Shown here piece after piece: positions 1-5,759 of a stretch of 8,723 nt of DNA. The DNA comes from an uncultured Chloroflexota bacterium (lineage in GTDB: Bacteria > Chloroflexota > Anaerolineae > Aggregatilineales > Phototrophicaceae). The stretch is taken from the NCBI GenBank assembly GCA_937864975.1, contig CALMDI010000404.1, positions 1 to 8,723 on the forward strand, written 5' to 3'. Positions within the stretch are counted from its first letter, which is position 1. The number at the start of each line of letters is the position of its first letter. The translations under genes and the position numbers were made by a program. The notes under the pieces are model-generated. The model did no database searches and was not told the origin of the DNA. It was given only the letters and a program-made list of their open reading frames with translations.

Positions 1-617
1 AGCGCCTCGTCGTCGTAGCTCGCCGCCGAGGGCACGACCGCTTCCAGCGCGGCGCGGTCGTCGGCGCTGAGCGTCTCCATTGCCGCGTAATCTTCCGTCA
101 GCCTGCGTACTTCCGAGCGCTCCAGCGCGCCCAGGTCGGCAATGATCGGTCGCAGCCCCATCAGCGTCTGAATACCCACGTCGGCAATCGTTTCGATCTG
201 GCTGCCGAGCGCGGTCAGTTCTTCGTCGTCCATTTCGGGAAACAGCGCCAGTGTGTTGGCATAGCGCCGCGCCTCGTCAAGGCTCGTCACCAGCGCGGTG
301 ATCGTGTTGCTCAGGCGGCGTAATTCCGTCCGGCTCAAGCCGTCGCCGCTGCGCGCAAGCTGCTCGACCAGCGCGAAATCGTCCGGGGAGAGGAGGTCGT
401 TGATCGCCAGCCCGACAGAGCCTTCGACGAGGGCGCTGTAAGCCGTTCCGGCGATGCTCAACCCGCGCGCAAAATTGCCTCCGCCGCCCGTAATAACCAT
501 GAATGGAATCGTAATGAGCAGCGCCGTGACAACGGCAAACAGCGGCACGAGGCGCGGCGACAGGCGCAGCCACAGGCGCGAAAAACCGTCCGCGGGCGTC
601 CGGGCGCGCTCAATCAC
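1..617 (-). CDS. ABC transporter permease of nucleoside/simple-sugar (YufP-like) type, N-terminal 205 residues, 3' end beyond left edge
   Basis: Probably one membrane subunit of the uptake transporter powered by the ATPase encoded just upstream. I translated this frame by hand. A basic N-terminus is followed by one clear membrane helix at about residues 21-43 (PRLVPLFAVVTALLITIPF), a glycine-rich turn, and a stretch (GTAYSALVEGSVG, about 57-69) resembling the segment after TM1 in YufP-type permeases. From about residue 70 to the edge the protein is polar, charged and probably helical, with no second membrane segment. This looks like a large insertion between TM1 and TM2. The GTG start at 617 overlaps the ATPase stop codon and has a near-perfect Shine-Dalgarno sequence inside the ATPase gene, so the two are translationally coupled. 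The permease assignment rests mainly on context, TM1 and that short similarity; the conserved core lies outside the window. Confidence 0.72.
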   Translation of the reverse strand, partial: MIERARTPADGFSRLWLRLSPRLVPLFAVVTALLITIPFMVITGGGGNFARGLSIAGTAYSALVEGSVGLAINDLLSPDDFALVEQLARSGDGLSRTELRRLSNTITALVTSLDEARRYANTLALFPEMDDEELTALGSQIETIADVGIQTLMGLRPIIADLGALERSEVRRLTEDYAAMETLSADDRAALEAVVPSAASYDDEA

Positions 618-2157
618 GCATCACCTCACCCGCCGCCTGAGATTTCACGCCCCCCATGAGCAATCCGACGCGCTCGCGGTTCGCTTCTTCAATCGGCAGC
701 ATGTCGATAATCTGTCCGGCGAACATGACGGCAACCCGATCCGACAGCGACAGGACTTCGTCCAGTTCCGCCGAAACGAGCAAGACCGCCGTGCCCGCGT
801 CGCGCATTCGCACGATCTGCTTGTGGATAAACTCAATCGAGCCGACGTCCAGCCCGCGCGTGGGCTGCGCGGCGATGAGCAGGTGGTTCGCGCGCGCAAA
901 TTCCCGCGCGACAATCGTTTTTTGCTGGTTGCCTCCCGACAGCGCGCCAATGCGCGTGAACACGTCGGGCGTCCGCACGTCGTACTGCGCCACCAGCTTG
1001 CGCGCGTGGTCGATGATGGCGCGGTCGTTGGTCAGGATGCCGATGCTGAAGGGCGAGACGTAATAACTTTGCAGCGCGAGATTGTCCTTGACCGGGAAAG
1101 CGGCGACCATGCCGTCTTTCTGGCGGTCTTCCGGCACGTGCCCCACGCCCCGCTCGGTGATCGCGCGCGGGCTGGCGTGGGTCACGTCTTTGTCTGCGAT
1201 GGCGATGTGCCCGCTGAGCGGCGACCGTAGTCCCGTAATCGCCTCGATAAGCTCGGTCTGCCCGTTGCCCTGCACCCCCGCGATGCCGACAATTTCGCCT
1301 TCGCGCACCTCCAGCGACACGCCGCGCACCGCCTGCAAGTGGCGGTCGTCCATGACCACCAGGTCGCGCACGATCAGCACCGGCTCACCCGGTCTGGCGG
1401 GTGTTTTTTCCACGCGCAGCAGCACTTCACGCCCCACCATCATCGACGCGAGCGATTCCTGCGTTGCCGTCGCCGGGTTGGCATACCCGACGACCTTGCC
1501 GCCCCGCAAAACGACGACATCAACGCAGATTTCCAGCACTTCTTTCAGCTTGTGACTGATGAAGATAATACTCACACCGCGCGCCTGAAGCGTCCGCATG
1601 ATCTCGAACAAGCCTTCAGCTTCCTGCGGCGTCAGCACGGCGGTTGGCTCGTCCAGAATCAAAATATCGGCTTTGCGATAGAGCGCCTTGATGATCTCGA
1701 CGCGCTGCTGCACGCCCACGGGCAAGTCCTGCACGAGCGCGTCGGGGTCAACTTCCAGCCCGTACTGATCGGAAATTTCGAGGATTCGCCTGCGCGCCGC
1801 GCGCCGGTCGAGGAAGAGACCGCGCACCGACTCGTTGCCGAGCATGATGTTCTCAGTCACGGTCAGGACGGGCACCAACTGGAAGTGCTGGTGAACCATG
1901 CCAATGCCGAGCGCGATGGCGTCGTTCGGGTTGCGAATGATGACCGGGCTGCCGTTCACGAGGATTTCGCCTTCGTCCGGCGTGTACAACCCGTAGATCA
2001 TATTCATCAGCGTGCTTTTGCCCGCGCCGTTTTCGCCGAGCAACCCAAGCACCTGTCCCTTGTACAGCGTCAGGTCGATGTGGTCATTGGCGAGCACGCC
2101 CGGAAAGCGCTTGGTCAGCCCGCGCGCTTCCAGCACGGGCGCCGGTGAATCCACCAT
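610..2157 (-). CDS. ABC transporter ATP-binding protein, double NBD, nucleoside/simple-sugar uptake class (YufO/NupO-like)
   Basis: Cytoplasmic ATPase that drives import through a YufP/YufQ-type permease pair; 515 residues, normal for this double-domain family (COG3845-like). First nucleotide-binding domain: Walker A GENGAGKST at 41-49, Q-loop around VHQHFQ (88-93), a degenerate signature PVGVQQR at 146-152, Walker B ILILDEP at 165-171 and H-loop His202. Second domain: degenerate Walker A GVQGNGQT at 294-301, intact signature LSGGNQQK at 406-413, then LLIAAQPTRGLDVG at 426-439, where Gln replaces the catalytic Glu; these departures are typical of the family. The ATG start has GAGG seven bases upstream. 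It is the first gene of its unit, 142 bases after the asparagine-synthase-like gene, and overlaps the permease start. Family members import nucleosides or sugars; the substrate here is unknown because no BMP-type binding lipoprotein gene is in view. Confidence 0.93.
   Translation of the reverse strand: MVDSPAPVLEARGLTKRFPGVLANDHIDLTLYKGQVLGLLGENGAGKSTLMNMIYGLYTPDEGEILVNGSPVIIRNPNDAIALGIGMVHQHFQLVPVLTVTENIMLGNESVRGLFLDRRAARRRILEISDQYGLEVDPDALVQDLPVGVQQRVEIIKALYRKADILILDEPTAVLTPQEAEGLFEIMRTLQARGVSIIFISHKLKEVLEICVDVVVLRGGKVVGYANPATATQESLASMMVGREVLLRVEKTPARPGEPVLIVRDLVVMDDRHLQAVRGVSLEVREGEIVGIAGVQGNGQTELIEAITGLRSPLSGHIAIADKDVTHASPRAITERGVGHVPEDRQKDGMVAAFPVKDNLALQSYYVSPFSIGILTNDRAIIDHARKLVAQYDVRTPDVFTRIGALSGGNQQKTIVAREFARANHLLIAAQPTRGLDVGSIEFIHKQIVRMRDAGTAVLLVSAELDEVLSLSDRVAVMFAGQIIDMLPIEEANRERVGLLMGGVKSQAAGEVMRD
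620..627 (-). promoter_or_regulatory. Shine-Dalgarno sequence of the permease gene, inside the ATPase coding end
   Basis: On the minus strand GAGGTGAT matches the 16S anti-Shine-Dalgarno complement over eight bases. GAGG lies six bases ahead of the GTG at 617-615. It sits within the last codons of the ATPase gene. It decides the permease start and indicates coupled translation. Confidence 0.7.
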
Positions 2158-2212
2158 AAAAACGCCTCGAAACTACATTACTGCGTTGGCAATGAAAGTT
2201 AATGTTAGGACG

Positions 2213-2242
2213 AGTATAGCGGGGATTCAGGCGTAATCCCAA
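2213..2242 (-). promoter_or_regulatory. Predicted sigma-70-type promoter for the ABC transporter operon
   Basis: On the minus strand TTGGGA (2242-2237) and TATACT (2218-2213) are separated by 18 bases, matching the -35 and -10 consensus at 4/6 and 5/6 positions. The leader to the ATPase ATG at 2157 would be about 50 bases. It lies in the only gap between the asparagine-synthase-like gene and the transporter. Prediction by eye only. Confidence 0.42.
2222..2240. repeat. Inverted repeat within the ABC operon promoter spacer
   Basis: GGGATT and AATCCC form perfect six-base arms around a seven-base centre. The repeat fills the spacer between the predicted -35 and -10 elements and overlaps the -35. 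No T-run follows on either strand, so a terminator is unlikely. An operator is possible; chance is not excluded. Confidence 0.35.
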
Positions 2243-2299
2243 CGGATCGAAACAGGCAAATGCAGACTTATTCGACGATTCCAGGTAGTTTCCATTCGG

Positions 2300-3730
2300 T
2301 CAGTCCGGCACAATCTCCTGCTGCTCCATCCACCGCTGCAGGATGCCCGCCGCGAAGCGCTGATTAAAGTTGTTTAGTGAGCGATTGCCCAGTGCCTCCG
2401 GCAGCGTGCGGGTGAAGGTGCGGCTGCGCTCGTCGCGGTTGAAGGGGACGGTGAAGGCTTTTTTGCGGTAGACCACGTCTCTCGGCAGGTATCGGAGCGC
2501 CATCTGACGAAAGACGTGCTTTTCGAGCGCCAGTCCAAGCTTCGACTCGCGCGACAGCGCCAGCCGGTGGCGCAGCGGAATGCCCAGGCAGAACTCGACC
2601 AGATCGACGTCATAGTACGGGTTCGAGATGCGAATGTTCCGCCGGATCGCGGGCTGCGACAGAACTTCGCCGTCCGAAGGTGTATGCACCAGCAGCATTC
2701 CGGCGAGGGTGATCAACTGGATCGGCGTCAGCGCTTCGGGATCATACGGCAGCGGCAGCGCGGGATAGCGCGCGGGGTCAATTACCTGCGAGAACGACAG
2801 GTAATTAAGAACGACGTCGTCATAGCGCTGCGACCGGTGCAGCCGCGACCTCAGCGCGCGCGGGAGGGCGTTCAGCAGGACGGTGTTGTACTGCGCGGGA
2901 ACGGAACAGGTCATCGTGTCGCTGTTCTGTCCGAAAAACACCTGCTGCTCCCCGGCAATCGGCGTATTCAGCCACAGGCTCGCCACGCCGAGGGCGGTGG
3001 TGGTCGCGTGCGGAATGCCGTAAAGTTCCGGCAGGGCATGATAAAGCGCCGGGTAGCGCTCGGTTTCCAGCAGGTCAAGCGACTGCCGGCGCGCCCCTAT
3101 CGTCGCGGCGTTCTGTTTGGAATAGGCAATCTCAGAGCTTCCGCTGCCCCACGGCGCGGACGTGTAGGCGTTGACTTCAACGCCGAGGTCGCGCAGGTGA
3201 ATGCCGATCAGCGCCGAATCGATCCCACCGCTGAGGTACAGCCCGACCGTCTCGTGCCGGACGAGCCGTTCCATTGCCGTCTTGAACAGCGCCGCCGCGC
3301 TGTCCGTAAGCGCGCGGCTGGACGTTGCCAACGGGATGGGATGCGGCTGGATACGATACTGGTAGACGGTCTCTGTCCGCCCGTTGGGCATGAGCTTGAT
3401 AACGGCGCCGGGTGGGACAATGCCAATGCCCTCGATCAACGGCATCAGGCGCGGCGTGCCCAGACTCAGGAACGCATTGACGCCATCGGGATTCAGGCGG
3501 TCGCCGGGACGAACCAGCTCGGATAGATGCGTCGACCACCGCGCGCCGTCTTCGCTGATCCGGTAATACAGCGGCACGATGCCGAGATGATCGCGGATGG
3601 CATAGGTCGCGCCGTCCTGCTCGTAGACGAAGGCGAAACTGGCGTCGCGCCGCCGCGTTTGGAACAGCCGCGTGAAGTCGCCGTCCGCGATGTCCTCCGC
3701 GTTGAAGTTGTAATTGAGGAGAACGTTCAC
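2300..3730 (-). CDS. Asparagine-synthase-like ATP-dependent amide/amine ligase with truncated glutaminase domain
   Basis: The 476-residue product keeps the adenylating synthetase domain of the AsnB/beta-lactam-synthetase superfamily: PP-loop SGGIDSA at 167-173, NPYYDVDLVEF at 370-380 (the PFLD-type motif) and YRKKAFTVPF at 421-430, carrying the usual late lysine. Only the second half of the Ntn-glutaminase domain remains (ASFAFVYEQDG at 30-40, RDHLGIVPLYY at 47-57). The N-terminal catalytic Cys and roughly the first 100 residues of that domain are missing. The normal GEGxDE motif reads GQNSDT (267-272), so the conserved glutamate (Glu348 in E. coli AsnB) is Gln268. It therefore cannot use glutamine in the usual way; ammonia or an amine substrate is possible, as is degenerate function. 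The start is GTG with a weak AGGT seven bases upstream; no plausible earlier start exists because the DUF4037 gene ends 9 bases before it. Probably co-transcribed with that gene. Confidence 0.85.
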   Translation of the reverse strand: MNVLLNYNFNAEDIADGDFTRLFQTRRRDASFAFVYEQDGATYAIRDHLGIVPLYYRISEDGARWSTHLSELVRPGDRLNPDGVNAFLSLGTPRLMPLIEGIGIVPPGAVIKLMPNGRTETVYQYRIQPHPIPLATSSRALTDSAAALFKTAMERLVRHETVGLYLSGGIDSALIGIHLRDLGVEVNAYTSAPWGSGSSEIAYSKQNAATIGARRQSLDLLETERYPALYHALPELYGIPHATTTALGVASLWLNTPIAGEQQVFFGQNSDTMTCSVPAQYNTVLLNALPRALRSRLHRSQRYDDVVLNYLSFSQVIDPARYPALPLPYDPEALTPIQLITLAGMLLVHTPSDGEVLSQPAIRRNIRISNPYYDVDLVEFCLGIPLRHRLALSRESKLGLALEKHVFRQMALRYLPRDVVYRKKAFTVPFNRDERSRTFTRTLPEALGNRSLNNFNQRFAAGILQRWMEQQEIVPD

Positions 3731-3739
3731 AAATCTGAC

Positions 3740-4843
3740 CTATTCGTAAAGCGTCCGCAAGCGCTGGTACATCTTTCGCTCCGAGAGGACGTCGGTGTTG
3801 TCGCTGATCTGGTCGACGCCGCCGATATACAGCGGCAACCGCTTCACCGCCTCGTCCTGAATCGCGTCGCGGATTGCCTCGACAAACTGCCCTGAATGAA
3901 TGACGAGATAAGGACGGTTGTGAAAGCGCGAAACCTCGGTGTGCAGCGGCGCGGTGATGCCCAGCGCGTTATGCATTCGCGCCGCCTCGCGATAAGCTTC
4001 GGACAGATGGGCTTCCCGCGCGTGCCAGTCGCTTGCCCTCAGCGCCGCCTGAAACACGGGCGTCAGCCGCGGCGCGCAGGCGAGTCGGCTGAACGCCGTG
4101 CCGAACCATTTGCTGTAGGGCGCGTAGCGCTTCTCCATCAGGAAGCACAGCCGCATCAAGTCGCGCGCCAGCCGCGCCGCGAGGACTTGCGAGCCAAGCT
4201 CGTCGCCCACGTCGCCCGTGCGCCCGACGAACGGCTCGTCCTGATCGATGCGCCGCCACTGCGCCGCCAGCAGGTAAAGCCACACGTCGTGCGGGTAGTA
4301 GGCGAATTTCTCGCGCATCGCCGTGAGTTCGCCGGTCGTGTCGTGATACACACGCCCCGCCGTCACGGTGAGCAGGCGTTGTTCCGGCAGCGTCAGCCAA
4401 TCGACGGGGGTCAGCTCGCGGGTCGGATCGACGTTCAACTGCTGCCGGAAAAAGCTCTCGACGGTGAAAACGTCCACGCGATGCTTCATCGGCGCGCTGT
4501 CGTCATCCTCGAAATGCAGGATGCCGGGTTCTTCGACCGATTCTCGAAAGCTCGTCGCATAGCCTCGGACGCGGCGCGGAAGCTGATCGCGCAGCGCGGC
4601 GTGGATCGCCTCCGCGTAATGGGCTGCATCGCTCGCGGAGAGAAACAGCATTACGCGAGGACCCCAGTGATGGTCGCGTGACAGCGGCGTGTCATAGCCG
4701 AGCACTTCCGAGCCATTGCCGAGCAGCGCCGCGCCGTACGGAAGCGCCGGTAATTGGCGCTCCAGAATAGGTTTGACCGCTTCCTCGTAAAAGATGCCGG
4801 ATAGCTCAAGACCGGGAATAAACTCAGGCATGGCTGGCTGCAT
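3740..4843 (-). CDS. DUF4037 family protein, putative nucleotidyltransferase
   Basis: Predicted soluble protein of 367 residues. The region LGNGSEVLGYDTPLSRDHHW (41-60) looks like a nucleotidyltransferase-fold active site: a GS motif, then an acidic/His cluster Asp57-His58-His59. A further acid lies in HRVDVFTV (Asp124). The rest is helical, with KRYAPYSKWFG at 238-248 characteristic of DUF4037 as I recall the family. Its biochemical activity is not known; nucleotidyl transfer is an inference from the fold. An in-frame ATG exists at 4900, but I prefer the ATG at 4843: it has GAGG eight bases upstream, and the extra 19 residues have no family-like features and would overlap the predicted promoter. 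It is the first gene of a two-gene operon with the asparagine-synthase-like gene and is transcribed divergently from otsB. Confidence 0.84.
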   Translation of the reverse strand: MQPAMPEFIPGLELSGIFYEEAVKPILERQLPALPYGAALLGNGSEVLGYDTPLSRDHHWGPRVMLFLSASDAAHYAEAIHAALRDQLPRRVRGYATSFRESVEEPGILHFEDDDSAPMKHRVDVFTVESFFRQQLNVDPTRELTPVDWLTLPEQRLLTVTAGRVYHDTTGELTAMREKFAYYPHDVWLYLLAAQWRRIDQDEPFVGRTGDVGDELGSQVLAARLARDLMRLCFLMEKRYAPYSKWFGTAFSRLACAPRLTPVFQAALRASDWHAREAHLSEAYREAARMHNALGITAPLHTEVSRFHNRPYLVIHSGQFVEAIRDAIQDEAVKRLPLYIGGVDQISDNTDVLSERKMYQRLRTLYE

Positions 4844-4851
4844 CGTCGCGT

Positions 4852-4855
4852 CCTC
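4852..4855 (-). promoter_or_regulatory. Shine-Dalgarno sequence fixing the DUF4037 start
   Basis: GAGG on the minus strand lies eight bases before the ATG at 4843, inside GGTGAGGACG. It supports this start over the upstream in-frame ATG at 4900. Confidence 0.6.
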
Positions 4856-4871
4856 ACCGTGTGACCGCTCT

Positions 4872-4900
4872 AGGATAGTCGGGGATGGCGGTTTGACCAA
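4872..4900 (-). promoter_or_regulatory. Predicted promoter for the DUF4037/asparagine-synthase-like operon
   Basis: On the minus strand TTGGTC (4900-4895) and TATCCT (4877-4872) are exactly 17 bases apart, with 3/6 and 4/6 matches to consensus. A start site near 4865 would leave a short leader of about 20 bases. The match is weak, but the spacing and position fit and its -35 overlaps that of the divergent otsB promoter. Confidence 0.35.
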
Positions 4901-4907
4901 ACCCGCC
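4887..4907. repeat. Palindrome over the facing -35 elements (candidate operator)
   Basis: The core GGTTTG-AC-CAAACC (4890-4903) has six-base perfect arms. With one unpaired C it extends to GGC/GCC on the outside (4887-4889 and 4905-4907). It covers the -35 element of both predicted divergent promoters, a position where a bound repressor would block both. The cognate regulator is not in the window. Confidence 0.5.
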
Positions 4908-4920
4908 GAGCCGATACACT
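4893..4920 (+). promoter_or_regulatory. Predicted sigma-70-type promoter for otsB
   Basis: TTGACC (4893-4898, 5/6) and TACACT (4915-4920, 4/6) are separated by 16 bases. The start site would be near 4927, giving a leader of about 23 bases that includes the GGGAG ribosome-binding site at 4939-4943. Confidence 0.5.
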
Positions 4921-4949
4921 AGCGTCGCAGGTAACGATGGGAGTATCAA

Positions 4950-5759
4950 ATGGATTGGATGGAGGCGCGGGACACGCTGCTGCGCGAGTTGGTGTCCTAT
5001 CCGCGGCTTGGCGTGGTGACCGATATGGATGGCACGATCAGCCCAATTGCGCCAAAGCCCTGGGAAGCCCACGTGACACCGCGCAACCGCGAGCTGCTGG
5101 CGGCGCTGCACGAATGTATCTCGTTGGTGGCGGTCGTTTCCGGGCGTGGTGTGGAGGACTTGCGAACACAGGTCGGGCTGCCGGAACTCACCTACGTCGG
5201 CAATCACGGGTTGGAACGCTGGGAAGACGAGCAGGTGAAGGTCATGCCGGAAGCCGCAGCCTATCGCCCGGCGCTGGAAGCGGCGCTGCGCGAGATCGAG
5301 CCGCTCAGTGTGCCGGGGGTGTGGATTGAGGACAAGGGCGCGACGGCGTCGATCCACTACCGGCAGGCACCCGACCCCGCGAAAGTGCGGGCGGCGCTCG
5401 GCACCGTCATCCAGCAAATCGCCGCGCGACACGGCTTAGCCTTTTTTGAGGGGCGCATGATCTTCGAGCTGCGTCCCCCCGTGGAGCTTCACAAAGGTAC
5501 GGCGTTCCGGCAGTTAATCGAGGATTATCACCTCGACGCCGCCGTGTTTCTGGGCGATGACACGACGGACGTGGACGCCATGCGCGTCGCGCGGGCGCTG
5601 CGTGCCAGCGGCGACGCCTATACGCTGGCGGTCGGCGTCGATGTGCCCGGCACGCCGGAGTCGGTACGCGAGACGGCGGACGTGCTCGTGTCCGGCGTAT
5701 CGGGCGTTGAAGCCTTCCTGTCGTGGCTCCTGAGCGCCTGCAACGCATCTTCGACCTGA
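4950..5759 (+). CDS. otsB: Trehalose-6-phosphate phosphatase (HAD superfamily)
   Basis: Cytoplasmic enzyme removing phosphate from trehalose 6-phosphate to give trehalose, the second step of the OtsA-OtsB route. All HAD motifs are present: motif I DMDGT at 25-29 (Asp25 nucleophile, Asp27 acid/base), motif II SGR at 64-66, motif III Lys182 in LHKGTAF, and motif IV GDDTTD at 202-207. YVGNHGLE (82-89) is the usual cap-region signature. At 269 residues it is normal in length. The ATG has GGGAG six bases upstream; a second ATG three codons later is less well placed. The conserved domain ends near FLSWLL (256-261). The last 142 bases overlap the end of otsA on the opposite strand, and the predicted promoter is shared head to head with the DUF4037 operon. 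Pairing with a GT20 synthase makes this substrate assignment strong. Confidence 0.94.
   Translation: MDWMEARDTLLRELVSYPRLGVVTDMDGTISPIAPKPWEAHVTPRNRELLAALHECISLVAVVSGRGVEDLRTQVGLPELTYVGNHGLERWEDEQVKVMPEAAAYRPALEAALREIEPLSVPGVWIEDKGATASIHYRQAPDPAKVRAALGTVIQQIAARHGLAFFEGRMIFELRPPVELHKGTAFRQLIEDYHLDAAVFLGDDTTDVDAMRVARALRASGDAYTLAVGVDVPGTPESVRETADVLVSGVSGVEAFLSWLLSACNASST

Noticed and set aside
277..573. Minus-strand open frame of 98 codons at the left end
   Set aside because: It overlaps the permease gene on the same strand in another frame, is Arg/Ala-rich and has no ribosome-binding site. The permease frame has a strong Shine-Dalgarno sequence and a membrane helix.
454..1230. Plus-strand open frame of 258 codons opposite the ABC genes
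   Set aside because: It runs across the reverse strand of two real genes and is His/Arg/Asp-rich with no domain.
2516..3526. Plus-strand open frame of 336 codons opposite the asparagine-synthase-like gene
   Set aside because: It is antisense to a clear conserved domain, is Arg/Gln-rich without motifs, and is explained by GC-rich codon use leaving few stops on the other strand.
4844..4900. Upstream start for the DUF4037 protein adding 19 residues
   Set aside because: The added residues have no family character and cover the predicted promoter, and the ATG at 4843 has a well-spaced GAGG.
5618..5759. Frameshift or false gene end as the reason for the otsA/otsB overlap
   Set aside because: Both frames are continuous and both conserved domains complete before or at the overlap, so no frameshift is needed. 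A sequencing error at a lost stop cannot be excluded and is noted in the finding.
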